From the NCBI GenBank assembly GCA_965644295.1, contig CBFFRP010000066.1, forward strand, positions 124,001 through 188,000: a stretch of DNA of 64,000 nt, given 5' to 3'. Source of the stretch: Paraphysomonas bandaiensis. Taxonomy: Eukaryota > Chrysophyceae. The notes under the pieces were generated by a model. The model saw only the letters and a list, made by a program, of their open reading frames with translations, had not been told where the DNA came from and did no database searches. Position numbers and translations under genes: made by a program. Positions 29,700 through 41,600 of the stretch are shown piece after piece. The first letter of the stretch is position 1; each line of letters begins with the position of its first letter.

Positions 29700-32218
29700 T
29701 TACGTATCTGGAATCACATTGACTCTACGAACTATATGCTGGGGAATGTATTTCACACTCTCCCTAATCAAAGGGTAAAACCCTGATAAATATTCTTGCA
29801 TCGTCTGTATAATATTGGCGGTATCTAACGGTTTGGTTAGGGTCTTATCGAACCCATCCCACCCCACACATTCTACTTCACTTTCTAGGTTCGCGGAGAC
29901 TGCGCATACAAATTGTCGTCTACGACCACTACTATACTTCGATGCTTCGTATTCGCGCAATCTATGAATTGCCTAAAACAAAGTTAGCAACGTAAAGATT
30001 AAATTACGAGTATAATAACACGAGACGATATGAAAAGCTTACAAAAATTCGACGCACCTCAGGTCCAGACATCACAGGCATTTGAATGTCCATGAAGACA
30101 ACGTCCACAACTTCTTCTTTCATAACATCAAGTGCTTTACTTCCATTTTCAAACGTGTAGACTTCTTTAAACCCAAGATTCAACAGGGTACGCCGAAGAA
30201 GTTTCCGAATTGATTGCACATCATCAACAACGAATGCAACCAATTCTCTCTCCCGAATAGATTGCACTACATTTTCGTGTGCCTCGATAGACGAGCTAGA
30301 ATATTTTCGTTGATTAGGCAAGGGAGATGTTGAGACACTCGAAGTCATTGTACTTCTTTCATGTACAGCCCTCAGAATATCCGTGGTAGGAGACACAATA
30401 AAATCTGAAGACTGTAATCTGCTCAACTGGCTGTCACTTTTCTTATCAATTTCACCCTTGTCAGAGCCAGGAGCATCTACTGTAATTCGAAGGCCACCGG
30501 CTGTCTTAAAAGAACACTTGTCAGCACTATTCCAAGACACAGATCCCTCGGTACTATTGTCTAATTTGACTAGAGTCGGGTCAACTACGTAGGGAATTTT
30601 GAACCAGAAAATTGACCCCTTGAGCTTATTCGGTCTCACTCCACATGATCCCCCCAGCCCCTCTGCACGTATTCGTACACCGTAAAGACCGAGGCCAGTT
30701 CCAGTGTTCTGTCCTTGTTGGGCCTGAGTGTACGGGTTAAACAGAGTGTTCAAGGTCTTCTGAGTCACCCCAACACCAGTATCAATCAGCTCAAACAGAA
30801 GCATTTTGTCGTTCTGATCGCATCGGCGGCACACCACCTGTATGCTACCTTCCTCCGTATACTTGCAAGCGTTCGTAAGCAGATTTAAAATCATTTGCCA
30901 GACCCACTCTTCATCTGTTATGATATCATTGAACACCGTGTTGGCAATAGAAAACGTGATAGGTACCCGGCGGCTGTATCCCTCTATAATAACAGCAACC
31001 TTGTGCATTACTCCACACAGATTGACGGTAGATTTTCGAGGTTTAATAGAGTATCCCATCATTACCTTGTTTATATCCATCGTTTGGGAAATGGTAAGGT
31101 TCATGAGAGACACAGAGATGTGAGCCTGACTGTAAAGTTGTAGTTGGTCGTCCGTGAGGCCTGAGTCTTTCAACAGCTCCAAGACAAAGGAGAAGCTTTG
31201 AAGAGGTGTTTTGAGGTCATGAGCACAACAAGTGATATATTGCAGCTTAGCTAAATTCTCTCTCTCCTGTGTCTGGAGGCGCATATCGTATTCAGTCTTC
31301 TTCGCGTGAACATCACTCGTAATAATCATAACATCATGGGAATCGTAATTGTGCATTTGTATGGAGTGAGATGATGATCCAAAATTAGATGATTCACTGC
31401 ACACCAATGTTGACTTCATCCATCGCCAGCCATTACGTTTGCTATCCCTTATTCGAAATTCAACATTCACTGGACCGAATGCTTCGGGATCAGTATTGCA
31501 CATATAGATATTATTGGAGTTCATGTCTGCTAACCCATCTGACGCAATCGATTCAAAAAATACAGAAGCAGCAGTAATAAATGATTCTATGTCATCTGGA
31601 TGCATGACATCTGTAATCTTGCAGTGGTCAATTTGAGAGCCAAATATTCGTTTCGTTGAGGCATTCCCTCTAATCATATACAAATCTCTAGACAGAAGTG
31701 CAATACTTTCCTGGCAAGAGTCAATAATACGTAACAATCTGTTTTCCGCCTTAACTAACTCCCCATTCGCAGTGAGTTCAAGATTATTGGTGATTTTAAG
31801 AATGGCTGGAAAGAGAAAACTTGCAACAACAGCGGATAAAAATGACACAACAGCACATAAATGCATTGTGGTGTTACGAAAATAAGTCATTTTTACATCC
31901 AAATGTACGCGAAGGAAGTCAACAAAATGAGTTAACCCACACGCAAATATAAACATCGAGAATAGTAGCAATACAGTGAGACTCATAATGAGTAACATTT
32001 GATTACCAGTTGCAACATTTCGTTGAAAATATGCACTCAGCAGCTAAAATATTAAACAAGAAGTGTAAGTTATTGTGTGAAGATAGAGTATATCCACTTA
32101 CTCGTGATCGTAGAGCCAAAATTAGTATTTGTAAAGTAATCCAAAAATATGATAAGGATATTACCAAGTCATTGAGAGCTACTACTGCAAGTGCCATAAG
32201 TAGTCTCAATAAATTCAC
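29700..32218 (-). CDS. Ethylene-receptor-like hybrid histidine kinase
   Basis: Three exons, 32,218-32,102; 32,043-30,043; 29,972-29,700 (introns 58 and 70 nt), giving 796 residues. Three membrane helices (about 6-36, 55-79, 100-122) match the ethylene-binding domain of ETR1-type receptors: D17 with Y24 (ETR1 D25, Y32) and I71, C74, H78 in IFACGLTHF (ETR1 I62, C65, H69). C and H hold the Cu(I) ion in plants. A PAS domain follows (about 140-210), where plants have GAF. HisKA has AHDLKTPLQ with phospho-acceptor H314; HATPase has LNLLTNACKY, DTGVGV and GTGLGLYGV. A C-terminal receiver has VVDD, phospho-acceptor D691 in FMDIQMP and the Lys in KPLD, split by the last intron. The loop between helices 1 and 2 is about 17 residues longer than in ETR1. 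Ethylene binding itself is inference. Confidence 0.85.
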
Positions 32219-32959
32219 CTTAATATCATGTAAATAATATAAGAAGACAATGATAATGCAAGATTTATGCTTTTATCCCTTTTAATCTTATGAATATTTG
32301 GTAGATGAATGGAATGAGGTGCATCTGCATGCAACTGGACATGACATGGGAGTCAAGTACGATCGATATATTCAACCGTCTGGCCTTGAGTGGAAAAAAA
32401 TATATATTCATGTAATTTTACAATGAAGTAAAAATGGTAAAAATGTAATTTTGTAATGATGTCATTAAGTATATATATACCAGTATAATGAATGGAAAAA
32501 TAATTACGTTAAAACAAAATTACAATTTTTTTATGATGTAAAAAAATAATCATATGTTGGTATGTTTCGTACTTGAATATAAGGTTCTATAGACGGATTA
32601 CAACATCCGTTCTCTGTCCGTTTAATATGATACGGGTTACATTGACGGTTGAGATTTGCCCGATGCACACTCATCTCACAGCAACGATTGCGAGATATGC
32701 AGCAATGCATTCAATGGGAATGTTGCATAATGCATCTACTATAGCAGTGGATTTAAGATTGTAAGCAATATACGAGGGTATTATACATATGATAACAACT
32801 ATTTAATAAGTTATTGTGCAGATAATACAGTAATTTAACATATAGCGTTATTGCACTTAACTCTGCCTCATATATTTACAGTCATACGCTTCAACCTGAA
32901 GTATATTTAAGTCATCAATAAAAAACTATTCTATAGTTTAATAGACTTATTCCATTCAC
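32219..32959. other. Divergent intergenic region (kinase and exchanger promoters)
   Basis: AT-rich, with A/T runs at about 32,390-32,560. A short open frame near 32,573-32,764 has no recognisable content. An upstream exon for the exchanger could lie here, because related proteins often begin with a signal sequence, but none is visible. Confidence 0.5.
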
Positions 32960-34970
32960 ATGATAGATATATCTAAACTCTTTATTGATGTTTCCACTCT
33001 TCCTCAAAATGGATACGGGTCATTCCAACTTGCATTTCTCTTCGCGGTGTATGGCTATGTTCTCATGGTAGCATCAGATATGATATCTAATGGTTCTGAG
33101 TTTTTGCTGTTAATACCTGCATATGCTGGAATTGTTGGAAGTGTTGTACTTCCTATCCTCGGTGCTGTTCCTGATGGCATGCTCGTACTCTTCAGCGGTA
33201 TGGGAGAAAATGCGCAATCTCAACTGTCGGTGAGTATATACGACGCTTGTAGTGTAAAATATAAATGATATGTAGGTTGGTGTGGGTGCTCTAGCCGGAA
33301 GCACAATAATGCTTTTAACAATTCCGTGGTGCTTAAGTGTAATAGGTGGTCGTGTTGATCTAGACGACCAAGGAAGACCCAACTACCGAAAATCACCGAA
33401 ACTCTCTCCTGAAAATGTGGCATCTCTTAGCGCCACAGGTGTTGCAATTTCTCCGCATGTCCAGACTGGAGGATGGTGGGTAATTTAAAATCTATACGTT
33501 GAGTAATGAGAAAATGCATATAGGATAATGATTGGAACTTCAGTCACCTATCTTTTTTTACAGGGTCCTGGTATTTTTTATGCCGGAAGAAGTACACATG
33601 ATATAGCCGTCGAAGAGAGTACCTGGGCACTGATTGGAATGTTTTTATGCTTCATTCTCTTTGCCGCGTATCTATGGTATCAAATAAAGACCTCTAACGA
33701 CGATGCAGTAGGAAGCCAACAGGATAGGCGTATTCGTGTCATTGAGGAGGCTATTCGACGTGGGGAAGTAACTTTATTGGGAGTCATGCAAGCAGAGTTC
33801 AAAACTGCATCCATGAAACGCCATCTTGATGAGAACAGCCCTCTAGTGGACAATCCTGAACTTATGGCTCGCCTAAAGGTACTATACTACCCTCCTGATA
33901 TGATGTCTAACTTTGAAATGTAGGGTGTATTGAAACCGTTTTATCTGAAGTACGATACAAACAATGACGGCAGTCTGAGTATGGTTGAGCTGTCTTCAGT
34001 CTTTAGGTAGTACAGAACTAAATATCAACCTTGTACATTTATCATTCATACTTTTACAGGGATATGGGAGAATTTCTTGACCAAGAGAACCTAAAAAAGA
34101 TATTCAATGTCTTTGATAGCGATCAAAGTGGGGGTGTAGATTTTCATGAATTTGTGCTAGGAACGGCACAATATATCAAGATGAATCGAAAGCGTTGTTT
34201 GTTCAACAAGACTCATAGGGGTATGTCGGTGCTTGGGTACGATAATCGTGCTCTCTTAGATGAAGAGGCTGGCGACGCCGAGAAAGAGGAAGATGAAGAA
34301 GACGATATGCCAGAGGATCTGCGACATCTGTCACCTGAGGATCAGCAGAAGCGACTGAAATATCGTGCACTTTATTTCTTGGGACTGGGGACATTGCTTG
34401 TTATCCTGTTTTCAGACCCAATGGTCGATGTCTTGGACGAGATAGGAACGAGAACAGTATGTTTTCAACGTAATGTTAAATATATAGTAATATGGCTATG
34501 TGTTGTAGGGTATGGGGTCATTTCCCGTAGCGTTTGTTCTTGCTCCATTGGCTTCCAACGCATCTGAGCTCGTAGCTTCATACAAATACTCTCTCAAGAA
34601 ATCCAGTCACAGTATTGCAATTTCCCTCTCCACCTTGCAGGGCGCGGCTTGCATGAATAATACTTTTGGTTTGGGGATATTTATGGTGCTTATATATTCC
34701 AAGACACTTGCCTGGGAATATCTAGCAGAAACACTTTCAATTCTCTTCGTACAGGCAAGAAGCTAAATTCTTTGTTTTCATGTACTTTTCTTATCTTGAT
34801 ATGTTTTCACTTTATATACTTGTCTTGAACTAATTGGTTATTTACAGATTGTGATGGGATTTATGACTCTGAAGCAAACTCATACTGTTGGGGACAGCTT
34901 TTGGATTCTTGCACTATATCCACTATCATTGTTAATGGTCATTGCACTGGAAGCGATGGGATGGGATTGA
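32960..34970 (+). CDS. EF-hand Na/Ca-exchanger-like cation transporter (NCL type)
   Basis: Seven exons: 32,960-33,229; 33,276-33,475; 33,524-33,878; 33,924-34,006; 34,060-34,456; 34,509-34,754; 34,848-34,970, giving 557 residues. It belongs to the Ca/cation antiporter superfamily, exchanging cytosolic Ca for H or Na across a membrane. Alpha-1 repeat: NGSEFLLLIPAYAGIVGSVV then GAVPDGMLVLFSGMG. Alpha-2 repeat: LAPLASNASELVAS and GAACMNNTFGLG. The cytosolic loop carries two canonical EF-hand loops (DTNNDGSLSMVE and DSDQSGGVDFHE) plus an acidic stretch, the layout of plant NCL and algal EF-hand exchangers. Intron 6 is best read as GC-AG (CAG|GCAAGA), since this restores ILFVQIVMGF. The N-terminus has no signal peptide, so an upstream exon may be missing. 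Confidence 0.85.
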
Positions 34971-35940
34971 TACGGTATTCTGCTATGTATATCTTAACTT
35001 TATCTTGATGGTGCGGTGTAGAACACTAGAAGTTATGTAGTTATCCTAGTACCCATGTAGTAGAGTGGGTTTACTAGGGCAAACGGGACAAACAATTGAA
35101 TTCATTAAATTAATTAATCACACGGCTACTGAGTATAGTTTAGTGTGTGTAACACGGCCGTATATAGTATATACGGTTACGAGCACTGCTCAATACGTCT
35201 TTGTTTTTGAATTAAATTGGGTTCGACAGAACACTCATATCAGCACGGGCCAATATTGACATATTAACTTTATTATTCGGTTCAAACAGAAACTACTTTT
35301 TATCCTAATTATGATATTGACAGTCATTTGAAAATGGATTTATCATTATGAAAGCCAAAAGATGACTCAACTTTCGAAAGCAGATCATCAAACACACTAA
35401 GTTTTATTCTGTGTTGAAGATTATAATAATGCCAGGATTTTGTATCAACTTCAAAAATAATACTGTAAATTTCAAATGCCACATTTGGTGCTAAAAGTGA
35501 TTTGAAGCAGTGGCGCCAAATTCTTTCAGAATTTTTGTCACGTTATACTTTTATGAGCGTCATATTTCATATATTATACACACAGCATTCGAGTTTTTTC
35601 ACTGGCAGGGTTAAACGTTATGCGTAATGTATATATGCTAAATGTGGCAAGAAGCCTCATGCGACTGCAATATTTCACATTCATCATCATATTTTTTATG
35701 TACGAAATTAATACCTCAGAGTTAGCACTTTCTCAGCATCTTTCTGTGGTAGGAGTGTAGGAGTACATTAGTCATTAGTTATAGGTATTATTGAAATTAG
35801 CGAAGTTGTTGCTTTAAGTTAATCTATAATACAATTTCCATTCTCTAAGCTTTTGAATTGATACCATTGAGTTTCATTTATCATTTGTAATCAAGGAGCA
35901 TGTATTTCTCTTCTAACAGCAAACAAGCTCCAAATTGCTA
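34971..35940. other. Intergenic, nothing recognised
   Basis: AT-rich sequence downstream of the exchanger. I see no gene, RNA or repeat copy. Confidence 0.5.
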
Positions 35941-36260
35941 GTTAGTTGTGAATGTCTTATATTATTAGCAATAAGCGTTGAAGAGTCAAAACTAATGTAG
36001 CATTGTAATTTAACTAACTAGTGCTGAACTCTAGTATTCTACGATTTAACGCTACAAAAGCTGCATGTTCGTCACAGCAAGCACCGCTTTTGCTCTATCA
36101 CTCAACGCAAAAGTAGTGACCAAGCAGAATGTTGATAACCTGACTTCAGGATTTTCTAGTCCTTAAAGTGATGTGGGCCCAGTCCCGGATGCCTGTTAAT
36201 TTGTCAGGGCCCAAAGAAGTCTACACAAGTGACAATTATATATTAGAGTCCCTTGAACCA
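35941..36260 (+). repeat. Dispersed repeat A, copy 3 (uninterrupted)
   Basis: The fullest copy of the family also found at 13,016-13,198 and 28,745-29,467. It carries the uninterrupted site for the LTR insertion seen in the 29-kb copy (around TCAGGATTTTCTAGTCCTTAA to CCCGGATGCCTG). No terminal inverted repeats or coding frame are evident, so it is probably a non-autonomous element. Confidence 0.7.
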
Positions 36261-36360
36261 TACAAGTATTCGGCAGTACAATATCTGCTGTCTAAGTGAC
36301 AATTATATATTAGAGTCCCTTGAACCATACAAGTATTCGGCAGTACAAAATCTGCTGTCT
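36227..36360. repeat. 67-bp direct tandem duplication
   Basis: Bases 36,227-36,293 repeat at 36,294-36,360 with one mismatch (ACAATATC against ACAAAATC). It lies at the end of repeat A copy 3. Confidence 0.95.
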
Positions 36361-36762
36361 ATGTTTGCGGCATACGATAGTTACCTGCTGAAGAAGTATC
36401 TCCGGTGCTTTTCCCCAGGACGCCGCGAAAGCGTGCGAGACCGACTTTGTTGAAGATCTAAATTATTATACATTCAACATGATGAGGATAAACTGCAATG
36501 GATATAAGGAGTATCGTCTCTTGTCCAAATATACGAAGCGTATAAAAGCGATAAGCGCGTAGGATGATGGGTGCTTTTTATATGAGACCTATTTGTCTCT
36601 TTGTCGACTCTCTATCTCAATAGCATATCAATTGGAGTGTTAGATAAACTACAGCTATTATCTTTATTTTATTAAAACATTGTAAGATATTGTTGTTGAG
36701 TTCTACTTCGTGGTGATGGATACGCTACATACATGAGGCTGAATTTATTTCATCATCTGTTT

Positions 36763-36990
36763 TGGTTCCGTCGTTGTTGGGGATCTATTATATTCAACCA
36801 AGTCAAATTGGTTGAACTACCTAGTCCGGTGAAGTTCATTTCATGGGCATCGAACCCAACTATCATAGGGTGGGGAAGGATGTCATCAGGGGCATCCAAG
36901 AAGCGACACTTCCATCGAAGGAGTTTTGGCACTACGCAAAAATCTACGCACATATCATTCACATACTGGGGGTGGATAACGTACGTATTC
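36763..36990 (+). pseudogene. Trypsin-like (S1) serine protease remnant
   Basis: One frame reads VKLVELPSPVKF then NPTIIGWGRMSSG, like the S1 region from the strand after the catalytic Asp through the conserved GWG. The next frame continues IQEATLPSKEFWHYAKIY, like the LQEAT.P......C..IY segment that follows in trypsins. A frame change between SSG and IQEAT, loss of the Cys and absence of the His and Ser catalytic regions indicate a dead fragment. An unseen intron is an alternative. Confidence 0.42.
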
Positions 36991-37853
36991 TTCCAGTCCT
37001 CTCAGTGCACACAGCGTTTACGTGATCAATTGTCTGCCAACCGTTAACGGTATTCTCCTCTCCGTTACTCCTTCGCTCTCAAGCAAGCATAATAAATCCG
37101 AACATTGCATGCATCATCATAGCATTGTGTATTATAAACAGTAATATATATATGCATATATATGCACAACTACCTTGCCAAGACTCTACTGCACAACAGA
37201 CTCATAGAGTAAGTTATATCCACAGCTTCATGCACCCTCCTCCCCATAACACTAACAGGGACCCATCGCGATATACTTATAAGCTAGAGATAGACTCTAT
37301 AGACATACATCGACCTGTGTTACGTAGATATGTATATATGAGCTTATTGTTATGTTTACCTGTTTATTTTGATGCTCAGTAAGCCATGCATACGCATGTG
37401 AGATGGTATCTTAGACAGTCACAGTACGTAATCAATAGATATAAGAACGACTACATAATAGCAATTGCGTCCTTATTATGCATATATACAAATAATATAA
37501 ACTAGATATGATCAGCATGGAACATACACACAACAACGAGATGTAATCTTGCTTATAAAAAACGGTATTCGTATAAACTTGCAAAGATAATTAAAAGTAT
37601 TGCAAGAGAACTAACATGATTTAGAATTTAGATAAGCAGTACAACGAATAAATGGTGTTCTATATCATTGGTATACCCTCTATCTACTAGTCTAGTAACA
37701 AGAAAAAGGATGGAGATGTGAGGTATTCGTGATCTACTCATCACCATGATCATGTGGAGAGAAAGGTGGGGCATATAGACAGGTTATTACCACTAAATTC
37801 GTAGTGAAATATCCTACAAAAAAAGGAATAGGCTAGCTACACGACACATAATT
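36991..37853. other. Intergenic, nothing recognised
   Basis: AT-rich, with a small ATATATGCATATATATGCA patch near 37,147. It includes the 3' flank of the methyltransferase gene on the minus strand. Confidence 0.5.
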
Positions 37854-39273
37854 TTAGCGATTGCCTTTTTTGCAGACATACATATAGTGATTCGGTGAAA
37901 CCTCTTCCTGCTCCAGCGGCGTAGAGATAGGAACTTTCGCTGCATAAAATTAGAAATTACAATGGTGCAACATGTATTGCTCATAGCACTTACGAATCTC
38001 CATAACTTCAACAGTCCACTGAATATCATTTCTGGTATTGAAATACTGCAGGCGATGTGAGGGTACCCCATGCGATATGACCAAGAATGACCCATTTGGT
38101 TTGAGTACACGGTGAATCTCTGTCAAATACTCATCCACTTTCTTGAGGTTTAACTCGTTGCATAAAAATGTATCCAATAGCGCTGGACTCGCAGAATGGG
38201 GCAATTAAGACCACGTTTATGCGAAACGTGCATACATACCTTTATCAACTACTAAGTCGAAACAATCATCAGGAATGTATTCCATGTGTGTAGCATCCAT
38301 TAAAGTAACTGTAAATCGTTGAAGTTAGCTGTAGAGTTACATTATCAAATAATCGTATTTACATTCCATCTCATCCCTGTCAGAAAAACGGTCGTTCATT
38401 TGATTTATCACCACCATCGACGTGTCAATATTCGTCACATTCGTGAATCCAGAGTCATACAAATCAGCCCCTAATTCTACATAAACACGCAGCGAATCAG
38501 CAACACAATAAAGTAGCTACATTTTACATACTCGAATTGCCACAACCAGGTATAAGTATCTCGAAGTTGGGCCCTCCAGTGAGATACTTTGACATAGCGT
38601 CTTTTAGCTAATAGTAAAATTACTACAAATATATTAATACGACTAGTATAAAAACCGTTGAATAGTCTTGATACCAATCAAATATTTCATCACTGAAAAA
38701 ACAAAAATTAATAACAATAATTCACACTACCAAACAAAAACAACAATACTACGATTGATAAACAATACACAAGTAACAATAACTCGACAACGATAATAGT
38801 GGCAACTATGACATGAATAGTACAAACAAGTTGATGATGATGCTTATTAATACTGACAACAATGCATGACAATCAGAGATAACAATCAGAGACAATAACA
38901 TCAACAACAGCAACAGTAATAAGAGCAACCAACAGCTCTAATAATCATAAGTAACGATAGTATACACATACATACATACATACATACATACACATACATA
39001 CATGAGTCAGAGTGCATACCATACATATATATACATACATACACATATATATATACACATATATATATACATATATGAGTCACAGTATACGTAAAATACA
39101 CTATACACTATACACTATAGCCATCTACATACACATATATACATACATGATGAGACCATCTAGCACACGTGTATGTATATACATGCAGCTGTATGATAGT
39201 GTCACAGTGAGTAGAGTATACACCTGGCAGCATATCTTTCATCCCAATAGGATGGATTACCATAGTCTGGCAT
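37854..39273 (-). CDS. EEF1AKMT4/METTL13-like class I methyltransferase
   Basis: Seven exons on the minus strand: 39,273-39,224; 38,692-38,656; 38,607-38,532; 38,476-38,363; 38,308-38,240; 38,182-37,994; 37,939-37,854, giving 206 residues. It is a SAM-dependent methyltransferase of the family that methylates lysines of elongation factor 1A. The start MPDYGNPSYWDERYA is typical, followed by FDWYQDYS, motif I ILIPGCGNS, acidic loop NIDTSMVVI, FDLVVDKALLDTFLC, IHRVLKPNGSFLVIS and the C-terminal MYVCKKGNR. Six introns; five are 48-57 nt and intron 1 is 531 nt and full of CATA/TA microsatellite. Every junction keeps frame. The exact substrate cannot be told from sequence. Confidence 0.82.
38967..39077. 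repeat. CATA and TA microsatellites in methyltransferase intron 1
   Basis: CATA units (about 38,967-39,005) and alternating TATATA/CACATA (about 39,026-39,077). They account for much of the unusual length of this intron. Confidence 0.85.
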
Positions 39274-41600
39274 AACTGAGTATGTATCAGGAGAGGAATG
39301 AGTGGGGGAGTGATATGATGTGGTCGATCTTGTTATATATACACAATCTATGAGTGTATGTATGTATATGTAGGTGTATATATACGATATGGACGTATAC
39401 ACGTATGTACTACTGCGGTCTATATGCTATACACATGTATGTATATCTATACGCTTCTACTCGTACTGGGGGTGGTTGGGAATATCAATTTTATTGATAT
39501 GTTGATTGTTTATTTCATTGAAAAATCATCATTTTTTCAAGTGAAAAGTGAAAAAAAGTGACTTTTTAAGGTGCACAACCACCTTATGTATACAGTATAC
39601 AGTACTTGTTATATACCAGTCTACACACATATATATACACTGCTGTGGTTTTGGGAATATTTATGTACATATAAACCTGCAATTTTTGCACCTGAAAATT
39701 CATAATATCATCATTCTGGTATATTTTACATGTTTTACATATGGAAATTTGTACATTTCTAAAATATTAGCTTTTTTAGAAAATCTTTTGTTGTCAACAT
39801 CTATAACATCTAAAAAATCACAGTTTTTTGTAGAAAATCGTAGTATTTAGTGGGTTCAGTTTACAGTTACAGAGTGAGTCCTCTTCATATAAGACTGTAA
39901 AGCTGTGTGTGAGGTTGAAGATATCCAACTCAAGTAAAGAACTTTCTTTAGAAATAAATAATCAAGTGAAAAAACTGTTTAGATGACTTTCATTTCCGTA
40001 GAATAGTCATCCTTGAAGCAGGAACGTTTGTGTTGACATTGTTATCCACCTTCAATATCGATGCAAACGTTCTTGCTTCAATGACGGCTATTCTGCGTAA
40101 ATGAGGGTCATCCAAACAGCCCTTCACTTGGTCATGTGTCACGTTGCATGCGGAGCTGACAGAACAAAGAAAACATGCATCCATTTTCAATATCAACACA
40201 AACATTCCTTACAATAAACACGAACGTATCCAACACGATATCTTATAAAACTAAGCTGATAGACGTCTATATATCTCAAAGCCTGATATTATACACTGAT
40301 ATATTGCCGATTAAGGATTCAGATAAATTTTGTACTGACAATGAACCATTAGTATATGCTCCACACACAGTGTGGTCATAGTATAGGCTCGCTGGTGCAT
40401 ATATAGAGTAATGCAGTCCAACCCACCCATCCGTTGACTACATTGAATGACCATATAGACAGAGCTACCCCACTACCTCACCCGTGGTCGACATGACATA
40501 GCTACACATGACTCATGCATATATTATATAGGCCTAGAATAGTATTGGCTGGGCCCCTCTGCTCCTCAGAATCTTGTAGGGCTCATGTATGTATAGTGTA
40601 GAACTCGTTGGAGCTTGCTTTGTGCCACACACAAAGAATACACTGCCGTGATTATAATAAAGATATATCGTGTTCTCAGCGTTATCAACACTACGTGTAC
40701 TCGTAGTAGTACATATATGACGATGATGAAAATCGGATTACTGGCAGTAAGACTGGTGTTTATTGCAAAGAAATGAGAGAATAAGTTCATGCTTCAGTGT
40801 ACAAACTTGAACCTCAAAGACCGCTTTAGTTTTACGTACAGAAAATAGTTGTGTGAAAGAAACAGCAACAACGCCACCGAGGGCATCAAGAAAATATGAT
40901 TCTATACTTATCCCCGGTTCTGTAACTCATCCTACCTCTGCTCTCAGTTCGTAACTATCTCAGGTTTCCATGACGGTGTACAAATTCTAGTCGATAGACA
41001 ATAGACATCTCTATCATTGTTATACACCTACGGGAAATATTATTCAACCTACTCAAGTTGCTTGAATTACTTAGTCACACTAACTTTGTTGTGAAAAAGT
41101 TTAAGTAACATTCAATATCTGCATTCATTAATTGATAGGTAGGGTTATACCATAAACACCTAATCACCCTAGTCATTGTCAATATGAAATATAAAATGAC
41201 TAGATTTTCAACCCCTTGACTAGGATTTTACACTACTTTTGGTGCGACTAGGCCCAATAACCAAAAAATAGAGCCCTACACCTACAGACCAGATATTACG
41301 TTGTATACATGCAATATCAACATGGCTAAGTGTCATTTGTCAAGTACAACTCTTTTAAGCACTCAAAGCTTAACTAACACTCATAGTAATCGATGGTACC
41401 AATATTCAAGAAAAAAATACACCAAATCTGAAGTAAAAATGCAACGTATTCCATATTCATAATTTAGCGATAAATAAAAGTTACGTTTAATCCACTGCAA
41501 TATTTCTCAAAATCGGCGAGCTGAGAGAAATAACGTCATTGTAACAAGCAGTACTCACATCGAATCACCTAGCCAAATATTCAGAAACTAAAAAGCAATT
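39274..41600. other. Intergenic region with hairpins, 3' of the giant gene
   Basis: No credible gene. It contains a perfect small hairpin TAAGGTG-CACAAC-CACCTTA near 39,567, the long imperfect hairpin at 39,982-40,112, a short hairpin CTAGTCAT...ATGACTAG at 41,169-41,203, and otherwise AT-rich sequence. A 71-codon minus frame (39,990-40,205) lies in the hairpin repeats. Confidence 0.55.
39982..40112. repeat. Long imperfect inverted repeat (49-nt arms)
   Basis: Arms 39,982-40,030 and 40,064-40,112 pair at 41 of 49 positions without gaps around a 33-nt loop. Six of the eight mismatches are transitions, so several would be G:U in RNA. A weaker third copy of one arm starts near 40,183 (TTTTCAATATC.A.ACAAAC.TTC). 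It could be a fold-back element or a small-RNA precursor. Confidence 0.8.

Noticed and set aside
39990-40205. 71-codon minus-strand frame
   Set aside because: It lies in the hairpin arms and their third copy; the apparent repeats in the peptide come from the DNA repeat.
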